From Gonocerus acuteangulatus (Eukaryota > Arthropoda > Insecta > Hemiptera > Coreidae), in contig OX328123.1 in assembly GCA_946811695.1 (NCBI GenBank), positions 18,868,610 through 18,932,609 on the forward strand: DNA of 64,000 nt. The letters run 5' to 3'. The notes beneath the pieces are model-generated. The model had not been told where the DNA came from and did no database searches. It saw only the letters and a list, made by a program, of their open reading frames with translations. Within the stretch, counting starts at the first letter, position 1, and every line of letters starts with the position of its first letter. Positions 32,467-42,883 of this stretch are shown here, in pieces. A program made the position numbers and the translations under genes.

Positions 32467-32743
32467 TTCGATCATGTGTTGAATAAAACTACATTTTATA
32501 ACTAAAATGAGTTATATTCATGCCTGATATACAAGCCTTCTTTAGGGCTATGGAGGAGAGGCAGAACTGTTTAGTTTTGCGGCAGCCAGATTTCTGCTGT
32601 ATGTAGAAATTTATCCTCCACAAAATGTAAGTTCTCCCTCTCCTTCATAGCCCTGAACAAGGCTTGTATGTCAAGCCGAAACATTGGCATAAATAAAACT
32701 CATTTTAGTTATAAAATGTAGTTTTATTCAACATTTGATCGAA
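32467..32743. mobile_element. Penelope-like fold-back remnant
   Basis: Inverted arms TTCGATCATGTGTTGAATAA and ATTCAACATTTGATCGAA surround a 277-bp unit. Each arm contains AAACTACATTTTATAACTAA or its complement and a decayed hammerhead (GGCTTGTATGTCAAGCCGAA at 32661-32680). It resembles paired terminal arms of a Penelope-like element with the coding region removed. Confidence 0.6.
32650..32688 (+). ncRNA. Degenerate hammerhead-like motif
   Basis: CUGAACA in place of the CUGANGA core, stem II GGCUUG/CAAGCC, then GAAAC and AUUGGC. The G-to-C change at the invariant G would be expected to abolish cleavage. Confidence 0.5.
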
Positions 32744-33299
32744 TCCCAATCATCTACACGTTCTTAATACAAAATTTTAATTGATTGATTGTGTACATAA
32801 CAACAAACTGTTGTCTTTCATCTTTAATTTATAGGAAACGTTAACACAGGAAAACTTAGAAATGCTTAAGAAACAAAATTGTTGGTTAGATTTCTAACCA
32901 GTTAAATATTGAAAACGTCGCAGGTTAATTTCTTTTTAATGATGTTCCCATTTTTATGTCAATCAAATATTCTTTGTTAGGAAAGATAAACCATTGCTAA
33001 CTCATGTGTGCTAAATTTATGTTATTTTATTTTATAAAACTCTAAATTTAATTTTATGTTGTTATATAAATCATGAAACACATACATTTACTTGTAAATT
33101 TAATGCATATTTTTTTAAAGTGCAAGGTAGCTACAAAATTGGAAAATTTAGATGTGCTATTCCAAATCGTTCTCATAATAATTAGACCAAATAAAGGCAC
33201 AATTAATAGTAAAAAAAAAATATATAGGCTAAAACTGTTAGAAAGTTTTAAAATGTTATTTGTCCTTAAATAAATATTTTGAGAAACTTCAAATCATTC
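32744..33299. other. Unassigned intergenic DNA
   Basis: AT-rich, no supportable gene. Confidence 0.35.
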
Positions 33300-33389
33300 C
33301 TAAAAATCATGAAAATTAAAAATTATTAAATCTATTTTTAATTTTCATGATTTTTAGCATGAAAATTAAAAATAGATTTAATAAAAATA
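33300..33389. repeat. Overlapping AT-rich inverted repeats
   Basis: CTAAAAATCATGAAAATTAA pairs with TTAATTTTCATGATTTTTAG, and the same right arm also pairs with CATGAAAATTAAAAATAG just beyond, giving two alternative hairpins. Confidence 0.85.
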
Positions 33390-34457
33390 GGCCAGTTTTT
33401 ATAAAATAACTGCACTTTTTTTTAAAAAAAATATTAAAAGCAAACAAATATTTCTCAGCCTTTGTGATTTCTAAATCCAGTCTAGTATAGCATATAATTT
33501 GTAGGGATGCATATATAGGCAAAGGAAAAATGTCTTTCCCCAAATTATTTTTTTTTTTTTTATTGTCATGAGAACAATCAACAGACTATGATGATATTCA
33601 AAGATGAAGTGTCACGCCACCGAAATGATACAAATGTGCTAATCTATTGTGGATTAGCACTTCCTATTGCGCCAGTCAGCACAGTAGGATGACAGTTAAT
33701 ACTAATGACGAACCAACTGATATAAAGCAAAGTGTCTATAATAATTTTGTTTATGACAAAATTGGCTGACTCTGATATTTCTTTATGAAATATCATGATA
33801 TGATACTTTTGCTAATTCTTTTATGCTTATTTTTCTAAGTCAATAACTTTTTAGCAGTTTATTCATTTTAGTTAAACTTAAAATAAAATCAAAAAGATCA
33901 TCATGACAAATCATTCTGATTTCCTTATCATTGCATTAAGAAATCAGGTTTTTTTTCTAGGTAAATAATTCTTTCATATGTATACCTCTTTTTGTCAATT
34001 TAACAGACAGAAGGTCAGTAACCAGAAAAATTCTTTTGTCCAGGATAAAACTTTTCTTCTTATACACATGTTTCATACATACTTGATGTTTTTCCTGGGG
34101 AATAAATTTTAATTAACTAGTTTACTGCCTCCCCATCAGGAGATACTAACTAAAGTGTCACGTCAGAAAGGAGCTAGACTGAATAAATACAATGTTGTGT
34201 GAAGTTTGGCTGATTATTAATTTATTTGTTTTGTGTTTAATCAACATTCTAGAGTAAATGTAGGCTTACCTACTCAATTTTGTTTACAAAAAAAAACAGT
34301 CTAATCAAATAATTAAACACCAAATCCCTACCTTCACCTTGTGTCAAGAAACTGTTATTTTATTTTTTGTAAAATAAGCCAATAAAAATATTATTTAAGA
34401 AACTATTATTTTGTTGCTTCGCAATCTGATGATAAAACTTTGATGATTATTTATTTC
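33390..34457. other. Unassigned intergenic DNA
   Basis: No supportable gene or repeat boundary. Confidence 0.35.
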
Positions 34458-34477
34458 AATAGATTATTATTTATTTA

Positions 34478-34670
34478 TTTTTTTTTTTTTTTGTGTTTAA
34501 CGGCGCATCAACTGTTTGGCTATTAGCGCCGGGCTATCTACAGGTTACCACCCTTTTCTAATGCCAACAGCACGTGGTCGGTCACCCATTCAGGTACTGA
34601 CCACGCCCGACGTTGCTTAACTTCGTTGATCTACGGGAACCGGTGCACTCAACGTGGCTATGGCCGTTGG
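34478..34670 (-). mobile_element. 5S rRNA-derived SINE (SINE3 type)
   Basis: Minus strand: a head of about 110 bases similar to 5S rRNA, with CCAACGGCCATAGCCACG, ACCGGTTCCCGTAGATCAAC, GAAGTTAAGCAACGTCGGGC and GAATGGGTGACCGACCACG. It is followed by AGAAAAGGGTGGTAACCTGT, tail GGCGCTAATAGCC...GATGCGCCGT and a poly(A). The 5S internal control region would drive Pol III transcription. Flanks share CAATAGATTATTAT (34458 and 34671), a target-site duplication. It sits at the 3' end of a tRNA-Leu SINE. Confidence 0.9.
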
Positions 34671-34686
34671 CAATAGATTATTATTA

Positions 34687-34893
34687 TTTAAATTTTAACG
34701 TCCATTTATTATTAACAAAGAATTTTAGGACGGGTTATCTATAGGTTACCACCCTTTTCTAGCCAGGATAGGGCTGATGCCCTTTCTTTTTTCTAAAAAA
34801 AAGCCACCACCCCTAGTGGGGATTGAGCCCACGACCCTGGGCAAGGAGTGTTAAGTGCTCACGCCTTAACATTCACGGCCACCGGGCCTCCTC
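34687..34893 (-). mobile_element. tRNA-Leu-derived SINE, nearly full length
   Basis: Minus-strand head (complement GGCCACCGGGCCTCCTC), B box complement (GGGGATTGAGCCCACGACC), body (CCACCCTTTTCTAGCCAGG) and tail (TTTAAATTTTAACGTCCATT). Confidence 0.9.
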
Positions 34894-35126
34894 ACATTGC
34901 GTTAAAAAACTATTATTTTATTTTTATTTGTTAACTATTATTTTATTTTTTGTCAAATAAGTCAATAAAAATATTATTTAAGACATAAAATAACAGTTGC
35001 TTCACAATGTGATGTTAAAACTTTGATGATCATTTATTTCAGTAGTTTGTTCTTTTTTCAAAATTGTATAGCCTGATAATAATTTATTAATCAGCTGATG
35101 TACATACACCATATTGTATTTATTAG

Positions 35127-35230
35127 GCCTTCCTCAGTTATGATGTCGCCATACCAGTGGAAAATTATCCTCCATGGGAGACATTAAGCAATTTTATTTC
35201 AATTTATTCCTTTGAAGAGTCACCAAGCAG
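35127..35230 (+). CDS. Candidate exon, possibly of PWKR gene 2
   Basis: Open across 104 bases between TTTATTAG and the strong donor AGCAG|GTAAGA. In phase 0 it encodes AFLSYDVAIPVENYPPWETL followed by SNFISIYSFEESPS plus two bases. The NYPPWE string is proline-tryptophan-rich, but I know no family match. Its end phase (2) fits the candidate exon at 51531, whose first base is G. Not proven; the acceptor pyrimidine tract is only moderate. Confidence 0.35.
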
Positions 35231-36792
35231 GTAAGAAACATATAGGTAATGAATGTTGTTGACGCAATATTGTTTTTAGCTACTGACCATCCATCTTTTA
35301 AATTTACTAAAAAGGGGTATGAATGTGAAAGAATTGAGTTTAAAAAGGATTATTTTAAATCCTGAAAATGTCTCTTTGTTTTCTTATTTTTTTAACATAA
35401 ACAAAAAAACGAAATGCAATTGTAATAATATTTATAACTGTTAAATTGAAGATCTCTAGAGAGATCATCTACATGCTTATCAACAGATCAGACACTTTGC
35501 TTTAGTAAAAACTACCCAATCAGACGTGCTTCATGTGATTTCATAAGTGATTTTGTAAGGACAACCAAAATAAGAACCAAACTACAATATGGCTTATTCT
35601 TAATAGACATCAAAAAAATGTTATGCATTAAAGCTTTCAAAATTTAAATTTCTAAAATACTGAAGATAAATAGATAAGCTTCTCGAAAATTGTTTATTAA
35701 GCACAAATATAAATGAATAAATTATAAAGTTATCAACCATATTTATTATTACCATAAATAATATTGTTGCAAACAATTAATCATTTCTCCCCTGTTTTTT
35801 AAATAGAATCCAAACGTCTAGCGTAAATCATTATAAATATTGTTCTTGTTTATTACATAAATTACTTTGTGAATAGTTTTTTATATAGAAGATTTCTCAT
35901 CGTTTCGGGAATATTAATTTCCAAAACAACAAAAATCTATGATTACACAGAGATCTGTGTGTTTCAGGTACCAGTCAGAGTACTTTAAGTACAATAAAGT
36001 ACTAAAACTCGACTGGCATTTTTGAAAATACAACCAAAATATAATTATATAATCGAGTAATTAAAAGTGAATAGTTATTACTATGAGTCAATGAACAACA
36101 TAAATTTGAAAAGTTCTACTTTTTTAAATATTGGAAAACTAAGGGATTTCTCTTCATGGAAATCTCTTTTGTTTAAGATAAATAAATCAAATTTATTCTT
36201 CAATGTATATACTTAATCGAATTCTGTATATAGCACTCACTAATGCTCATATAATAAGAGCTGTGATTCTATTATTTGTAAATTATATAAATATCAACTT
36301 ACTATCTCTAGTTTTAAAAAGTCGTATTTTAATGAAAAATAAATACTTTAGAAAGGAAGATTATAAATAGATTAAGTTAGAAAATAGATGTATAGATATT
36401 ATGCATATTGATGAATCAAATGTATTTCATTAACACTCTGCTATTTAAAGTATTAATATTAAATGGAATTAATAATATTATATATTTTATTGAACAATAT
36501 ACTATTTGAGTGAATATCGGACCATTTGCACTAATTTATTGAATGCACTTGGTTATTTATACTGTGTAAATATGAATATACAAGCGTATTATTTTCTTCC
36601 TCCAATTACTATGGTATTCTGATTTATGTAAGTTTTCATTGTAAACTATTCATTAATAGTCATACTATTATTTCTTTTCTTTTCTTTTTTGTGTAGAGAG
36701 GTGAAACATTTATCAATAAAATATTATATATTTTATAATTGTATTGATCACATATTTTCACTACTTTCCTATTCTACCAAAATTCAATATAC
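35231..36792. other. Unassigned AT-rich DNA
   Basis: No exon, repeat boundary or RNA gene recognised. Confidence 0.35.
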
Positions 36793-36889
36793 TACAGGGT
36801 GGGCCATGAATTGGTTAATGATTGAAAAAATCGTATAAAACAAATCATTTGAGATATTTTAAAAATTGTTTATTTCAAAGAAAGCTAAT

Positions 36890-36898
<9 letters not shown>

Positions 36899-36924
<26 letters not shown>
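36899..36924. repeat. Poly(T) run
   Basis: A 26-base T homopolymer interrupting the mariner remnant's left arm. Confidence 0.95.
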
Positions 36925-36929
<5 letters not shown>

Positions 36930-37265
36930 ATTGCATCATCTAAGTGACCACCGTTTCGACTTTTGCACTCTTCTAAGCGATTTAAGCGAGATTCAAAAAT
37001 TTTCGAATACTCGTCGGAAAAGAGACTGCGAGATCGTAGACATCTCTTTGGCTGAATTTTTCTTTTTGTTGACATAGTGTATTTGGTTTCTGGATGTAGA
37101 CACGACTCTTTAAATAACCCCATGCTGGAGATAAATCTTGACTCCCGGGTGGTCATGGGACGCCATCTCGTCTGGAAATCAGCTTTTCCGGAAACATTTT
37201 TTTGACCAGGGGCATGGACTCGTCGGATGTGCGACAAGTGGCTCCATCTTGCTGAAACCATGTGT
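36930..37265 (-). pseudogene. Mariner/Tc1-like transposase catalytic-domain remnant
   Basis: On the minus strand, one frame reads WFQQDGATCRTSDESM near 37260-37210. WFQQDGA carries the second catalytic Asp of DDE/D transposases. After a stop in place of the Trp of the usual WPP motif, PPGSQDLSPAWGYLKSRVYI follows, corresponding to the usual PRSPDLSP..Y..WG.LK block with the third catalytic Asp. Further stops occur near the end. The N-terminal DNA-binding part is missing. The frame at 36875-37261 is a shifted shadow of this remnant. Confidence 0.8.
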
Positions 37266-37642
37266 TAGATTGTAGCCAGCAAATTCCAGTAACATCGGTG
37301 CCGTCAAAAACTCCCGTAACATTTTAACTTAGCAGAATTTACAGTAACCAAACGGCAATCTTCGAAAATGTAAGGCCCATAAACCAAATACACAATGCCA
37401 ACTAAAAGAAAAAATCAGCCTAGAGTTGTCAGCTATCTCACGGTCACTTTGCTGATAAGTATTTCGGCCGTCACTTAAATAAGTGCAAAAGTCGAACGGT
37501 GGTCATTTAGATGATTTTTTTTTATTGTCAACTAATTAGCTTTCTTGTAAATAAACAATTTTTAAAATATGTCAATTTTTTTTTTTTTTATACGATTTTT
37601 TTCAAGTGTTAACTAATTCATCGCCCATTCTGTATTTATTTA

Positions 37643-39236
37643 TTTTGTATATCTCCTCTACAACGACATCATACTATTGCAATACGCTGACGGCCTTGTT
37701 TTGCTTGCTGACTCTCCTGCCGACATGAGGAAGAAGCTAGCAATACTAGAGTTGTATTGTGCGGAGAACTCTCTCGTTGTAAATGAGACTAAATCTAAAA
37801 TAGTAAACTTTCATAAGGGAAGGACTTCCACTTCAGTAGGAAAGTAATATGAAAGAAATCAAATAGGTGGCTAAGTATGTTTATTTGGGGATTCTTTTCA
37901 CTTCTTCTGGTGTATTTCTGGAACAATGCAGATTTGCCATAACCAAATTTAACAGTGCCTCAAGTGTCATATTTGGAATACTATCAGGGACTAAGTGTAA
38001 TAGTTGTAATGGAGTAGTAAAACTCCTTCATGCTATAGGAAGATCCATGCTTTTATACGGCGCCCCAGTCTGGGCTTTAAGATATTTAGATCAAGTAGAA
38101 CAGGCCGGGGTTAACTTCTATAAAAAAACTTTTGAGACAGGTTCAGATTATATTTCAGTCCAAATTTTAAAATCTTCCCTGACATGGCTCTGTAAAATAT
38201 TAACTATGGATAGGAATAGACTACCTAGATTGTGCTATGACAGGCTATATGTATTAGATCAGTCACATAGTAATAAATTGCGTTTTAACTGGGTAACACA
38301 ACTTAAGGAAATACTTATTAACCTAAACTATTATGATATTTGGTTAAACCAGGGCCCCCACGTAATTAAAGCAAACATGGCAGGTATCTTATTAGATTAC
38401 AGGAAAATGTTGTTAGACCAGGATATAAATAAAAAAAATCAGTCCAATTATAGCCCTTTTTATAATAGAATACCCATAAAACCTGGTCCAGGAATTTCTC
38501 ACAATTAATCTACCATTTTCCATATGTAAAACAATTTTCCAATTAAGAACCTGCAGTAACTACGCAATAAAATTCAACATAAAAAATTTAACATATACAA
38601 TAGACCCGCAAAAGAAATTTTCTGTTTGTAGTTTAAATGTTCTAGAGAACATTAATCATTTAATTATTCATTGCCCTGCTTATGAGCGGATAAGCTAAAC
38701 ATCTTTCCTTTCTTACTCATGATGATCCAGAAATTAATTTCCTCAACGCACTCAATAGCAATAATAAATATAAACTCATAGGAATATCTAGATATATTAA
38801 GGAAATTCTAAAATGCCGATCATTTATTTTAAATGAATAAAAGTTAATTATTTTTTTATTCTTTGCTTTTTTATTTATTTATTTGTTGTTTTTTTTGTTC
38901 CTTTAATAATTCACTTTTCAGTTAATTTACATTTGATCCTATATTATGACTATATTTATTTTAATCATAACCGGAAGGATTTTATTTATGTAATATTAGT
39001 TACATTATTTATTTTTCATATACAGATATTGTTTTTTTGCAAATCATTTGCTCATTATAGTTTGTTTATAATAGTACAAATATATGCTATAACAGTTAAA
39101 CAATTATAGAAGTTAAAATTTAAAATTACTAACAATAGGACTAACTAAATAAATATGTAAGCCAACTCCTTTGCTAAGGAGAAATCCTGTATAGCAAATA
39201 AAAAGAAAAAAGAAAAAAAAAAAAAGAAAAAAAAGT
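37643..39236 (+). pseudogene. Dead non-LTR retrotransposon (ORF2 3' half)
   Basis: The sequence enters within the RT palm: LLQYADGLVLLADSPADMRK holds the Y-A-D-D motif altered to YADG, then KLAILELYCAENSLVVNETK. After a frameshift, 37867-38508 continues YVYLGILFTSSGVFLEQCRF, SMLLYGAPVWAL and WLCKILTMDRNRLPRLCYDR, typical of the region after RT in LINE ORF2. A further frame contains HLIIHCPAYERIS. The 3' UTR ends in an A-rich tail (39203-39236). The lost catalytic Asp, frameshifts and missing 5' part make it inactive. The clade is uncertain and differs from the jockey-like fragments. Confidence 0.8.
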
Positions 39237-39327
39237 TATTCTGAATAATATTTTAACAGGTGATATATCTGATGAAGGGATAAGAGATTACAATTTTGAA
39301 GTATAAAAAAAAAATTAAAATATTTTA
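39237..39327. other. Spacer and candidate Penelope target site
   Basis: TAAAATATTTTA at 39316-39327 recurs at 42912-42923. It is a possible target duplication, but low complexity and palindromic. Confidence 0.5.
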
Positions 39328-39876
39328 ATATATTCATCTGTGGCAGAAGGTCAATTTTATAAAAACACACTTTCTTTCTTCTGTACTCTTTTATTTGGCT
39401 CTACATGTTTCACGTCGCTGTGACGCCTCTTCAGGAGCACTTAATCTAAATAAAATAAAATATGGTTACAGCCTATTCCTTAGAGAACCTTCCGCAGGTA
39501 GGGCCACGTCTGGACTGATAAGATTAATCATGTCTACTGGGTATCAGCTGTTTAAAATCGATAGTTTTAGGGTAAATGTCGATTTTCCAATGAAGTTTTT
39601 GTCATTTTATAAAATGTTTTAAGTCATCTTGTTTATTAAATTAAAAAATATTTTATCCAGGTATTTAATATCTGTTTTTTTGTTGACGGTCTTTTTCCTA
39701 TTTTTAATTATGTGTATATTTTCCTTAATTTTTCTTTTTATGGGGTTTTTCTCCTTATCTAATATCTTTACCGTGTCAAAATTAAATGTGTGGCTTTATT
39801 GTATCCCATGATCCACCAATGCAGTCTTGTTGTCTTTCTCAACGAGGTTTTTGGCATGTTGTTTGATTCTCTTTTT
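39328..39876 (-). repeat. Left inverted arm of the Penelope-like element
   Basis: Reverse complement of 42338-42883. It contains an antisense copy of the last part of the ORF (the GIY-YIG C-terminal portion and stop) and of the 3' untranslated region with the ribozyme. Frames at 39395-39622 and 39629-39811 are mirror images of frames at the right end, not genes. Confidence 0.93.
39399..39438 (-). ncRNA. Hammerhead ribozyme motif, left arm
   Basis: Minus-strand copy of the motif at 42772-42812: GCUC stem I, CUGAAGA core, stem II, GAAA core, ACAUGUA and GAGC. Confidence 0.72.
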
Positions 39877-42591
39877 GACAATATTGAAAATAGAACTAAA
39901 AAATTTTACTGTATCTTTGACCATCGTTTCTGTAAGTACAACAATTTTTTAAATAGTTTGTCATCTTTCAAATATAAATTATTGAATTTAGAAATCAGTA
40001 GGAATTATCAACTTATACATAATTTAACAAATAGAGAAAACGGATGTAAAAACCTTCTGCAGGATAAATGTTTTGAGCCGAAAATTTCACAAGTAATTGA
40101 CACATATTTAAAATTATATTCTTCTAGAATACAAAAATACTTTAAAAACATTTATTTGAAGAAAATCCAAAGCTGTTGCGGAAAGAAAAACTCCCCTATG
40201 ACTTTTAACATGGACTGGGTTGTAAATTTGACGAATGTAGATATTCCAGAAGAAGTATTACAATTTTTATCATTAAGTGACAATTTTAATATTTTTAAGC
40301 CTATTGATGATCATATGGTAAATAATTATATAGTCGACGTTGAGTATATGCTGAACAAAACCGAGATTGATTTAGAAACAAAAAACAAAATTAGAACATC
40401 ATTTTTCCATAGTTTAAACAAGACCAAGAGAAATGTAAATTACAATAAAATCCCAGAACATATTAATATATCTGTTGCAGAAAAATTGAGAAAGGCAGAG
40501 TATAAAACAAAGAAATTTCTAAAAGATAATCCTGAATTATTGGTAATAAGAGCTGATAAAACTAGTAAAGCAGTCATAATAACTAAAGATGATTACAACA
40601 AGAAAATGAATGACATAGTTAATGATTCGAATAATTTTAAACAAATCGACTATGATCCCACCAATGGACTGACAAATAGAATAATAAAATTTACGGACAA
40701 ATTAGTTAAAATTAATTTCATTGAAAAGAATGATCGTTTAAAATATATAAACTATAACAGTAATATTCCTCTGATTTATGGCTTGATAAAATTACACAAG
40801 GAAGGGCAACCACTGAGACCAATAGTCAGCGCAACAGAATCCCCAACACACCAATTATCTAAATCATTGAACATGGAATTAAAACATTTTGTTAATAATA
40901 ATCCATTTGACGTAAAAAATGCTATAGATTTAAAACATAAATTAGAAAAGATGACAGTAATCTCTGGTTATAAGTTGGTTTCCTTCGATGTTGTTAATAT
41001 GTTCCCAAATATTCCGGTGGACTTGGCTATCAAACTTATTGGCAAAAATTGGGATAAAATTGTAGAACTAACTAAAATAAAAGACAAAAATCTGTTTATA
41101 GATGGTATTAAATTATGTACAAAGGATGGCTATTTCAAGTTTAACAATAGAATTTATAAACAAAAATTTGGAGTACAAATGGGCAACCACTTATCTGTTT
41201 CTATTAGTGGAATTGTAATGAACCACATATTAGAAGAAATCATAAATGACTGTAACATTCATATCCAATTTCTTTATAAATATGTGGATGATTTATTAAT
41301 TTGTGTACATGAAAACGATATAGACAGACTCTTCCAGTTTGTTAATAATAAGACGAATTTAGGGTTCACTTTAGAAATTGAAAATGAAAACAAAATTATG
41401 TTTTTAGATATGGAAATAATTAGAACTAATGACAATAGACTTGAGTTTAAATGGCAGACTAAAAATACATTTTCCGGTCGTATGATTAATTTTTATTCTA
41501 GTCACCCTTTAAATTTTAAAAAGAATTTGCTTTATAATAGGACACTGACGGCGCTTCTGCGAACATCACCAAAATATTTAAATGAAATAACAAATAAACT
41601 CAGAACTATATTTAGAGATAATAATTACCCTGAGAAAATTATAAATAAAGAAATTAAAAGGGCTGAAAGAAATGTTTTTTACAAAAAGAAATTGGATGTG
41701 AAGGAAAATTTAAATTTAATCAATTTTGACTTGAATGTTTTTAACTTTACGGACGACTATTTTTATGAAGACTCTGATAGTAAACGGAAAAGGGATGACA
41801 CTGAACATATAGGTACTGACAATTCTAATAGGAGCAAAAGAGTTAAATTAACAAACATGACTGTTGCAACAGACAACACCAACCATACTCTGAAACGTAA
41901 ACTTCAGGATACACAAACAATAGACGACATAAAAGGCAACCAAGAAAAAAGAAGAAAATTAATACAAAGTAAAATTTATGATTTTTTTGACGATAGGAAA
42001 ACAAACATTTTAAATAAAAACGGAGATGCAGCAGATAAACTCATACACAATGAACATATTTATAAACAGAAATTGGATAACGACAGTAAAGATATGAAAA
42101 CTTTAGAGCTGGTTAATTATATTACCTTTCGTTATAATCCCATACTTGCCAATGAGATAAAACAAAAATGTAAAGACCTAGGAAGAATCTCCTGGATATA
42201 TCACGACAAAATCATAAAAAGCTACAGCCGAATTAAAGATGGATTAAAAGAAAGAGAAACCAAATATAACATATATCAAATTGAGTGTGCAAATTGTGAT
42301 AAGGTGTATGTAGGAGAATCGGGACAACTTTTAAAAAAGAGAATCAAACAACATGCCAAAAACCTCGTTGAGAAAGACAACAAGACTGCATTGGTGGATC
42401 ATGGGATACAATATAGCCACACATTTAATTTTGACACGGTAAAGATATTAGATAAGGAGAAAAACCCCATAAAAAGAAAAATTAAGGAAAATATACACAT
42501 AATTAAAAATAGGAAAAAGACCGTCAACAAAAAAACAGATATTAAATACCTGGATAAAATATTTTTTAATTTAATAAACAAGATGACTTAA
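39790..42591 (+). CDS. Penelope-like RT fused to GIY-YIG endonuclease (933 codons)
   Basis: Uninterrupted frame. The upstream RT block has RADKTSKAVIITKDDYNKKM and the class signature PLIYGLIKLHKEGQPLRPIV. Motif A is SFDVVNMFPNIPV (catalytic Asp 400), motif B is VQMGNHLSVSISG, and motif C is YKYVDDLLIC (Asp 500 and 501), followed by NKIMFLDMEIIRT. A charged linker (about 665-790) has basic clusters such as DSKRKRDD, SKRVKL and KRRKL that could act in nuclear import. The GIY-YIG domain (about 828-925) opens YQIECANCDKVYVGES (Tyr 840, Gly 842) with LLKKRIKQHAK (Arg 851) behind it. All RT catalytic residues are present. The first 29 codons lie in the inverted left arm and are antisense to the ORF's own end, so the first AUG may not be the true start. 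Length fits the class. Confidence 0.93.
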   Translation: MALLYPMIHQCSLVVFLNEVFGMLFDSLFDNIENRTKKFYCIFDHRFCKYNNFLNSLSSFKYKLLNLEISRNYQLIHNLTNRENGCKNLLQDKCFEPKISQVIDTYLKLYSSRIQKYFKNIYLKKIQSCCGKKNSPMTFNMDWVVNLTNVDIPEEVLQFLSLSDNFNIFKPIDDHMVNNYIVDVEYMLNKTEIDLETKNKIRTSFFHSLNKTKRNVNYNKIPEHINISVAEKLRKAEYKTKKFLKDNPELLVIRADKTSKAVIITKDDYNKKMNDIVNDSNNFKQIDYDPTNGLTNRIIKFTDKLVKINFIEKNDRLKYINYNSNIPLIYGLIKLHKEGQPLRPIVSATESPTHQLSKSLNMELKHFVNNNPFDVKNAIDLKHKLEKMTVISGYKLVSFDVVNMFPNIPVDLAIKLIGKNWDKIVELTKIKDKNLFIDGIKLCTKDGYFKFNNRIYKQKFGVQMGNHLSVSISGIVMNHILEEIINDCNIHIQFLYKYVDDLLICVHENDIDRLFQFVNNKTNLGFTLEIENENKIMFLDMEIIRTNDNRLEFKWQTKNTFSGRMINFYSSHPLNFKKNLLYNRTLTALLRTSPKYLNEITNKLRTIFRDNNYPEKIINKEIKRAERNVFYKKKLDVKENLNLINFDLNVFNFTDDYFYEDSDSKRKRDDTEHIGTDNSNRSKRVKLTNMTVATDNTNHTLKRKLQDTQTIDDIKGNQEKRRKLIQSKIYDFFDDRKTNILNKNGDAADKLIHNEHIYKQKLDNDSKDMKTLELVNYITFRYNPILANEIKQKCKDLGRISWIYHDKIIKSYSRIKDGLKERETKYNIYQIECANCDKVYVGESGQLLKKRIKQHAKNLVEKDNKTALVDHGIQYSHTFNFDTVKILDKEKNPIKRKIKENIHIIKNRKKTVNKKTDIKYLDKIFFNLINKMT

Positions 42592-42883
42592 AACATTTTA
42601 TAAAATGACAAAAACTTCATTGGAAAATCGACATTTACCCTAAAACTATCGATTTTAAACAGCTGATACCCAGTAGACATGATTAATTTTATCAGTCCAG
42701 ACGTGGCCCTACCTGCGGAAGGTTCTCTAAGGAATAGGCTGTAACCATATTTTATTTTATTTAGATTAAGTGCTCCTGAAGAGGCGTCACAGCGACGTGA
42801 AACATGTAGAGCCAAATAAAAGAGTACAGAAGAAAGAAAGTGTGTTTTTATAAAATTGACCTTCTGCCACAGATGAATATATT
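42338..42883 (+). repeat. Right inverted arm of the Penelope-like element
   Basis: Holds the last 84 codons of the ORF, the stop and the 3' untranslated region with the ribozyme. Inverse of 39328-39876. Confidence 0.93.
42772..42812 (+). ncRNA. Hammerhead ribozyme motif, right arm
   Basis: GCUC, core CUGAAGA (fits CUGANGA), stem II built by CGUC/GACG with loop ACAGC and one unpaired G, core GAAA, then ACAUGUA and GAGC. GCUC/GAGC gives stem I, palindromic ACAUGU a minimal stem III that may need dimerisation, and cleavage would follow GUA. It lies 181 bases after the ORF stop, on the sense strand. Minimal hammerheads of this layout are documented in Penelope-like elements. Confidence 0.75.

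Larger units (their letters stand above)
36795..37632 (-). mobile_element. Mariner-like fold-back element, 838 bp
   Basis: TIRs CAGGGTGGGCCATGAATTGG and an inverted near-copy ending in CGCCCATTCTG lie between TA dinucleotides (36793-36794, 37633-37634). The inverted similarity extends well over 100 bp and includes a duplicated transposase C-terminus (GTGCAAAAGTCGAACGGTGG at 37479 inverts 36945-36970). Confidence 0.82.

Noticed and set aside
36875..37261. 128-codon minus-strand frame with poly-Lys
   Set aside because: Out of frame with the recognisable mariner transposase residues; the Lys run is the T homopolymer.
39629..39811. Separate 60-codon gene identical to one at 42399-42581 (minus)
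   Set aside because: Both are antisense translations of the Penelope-like ORF end, caused by the inverted arms.
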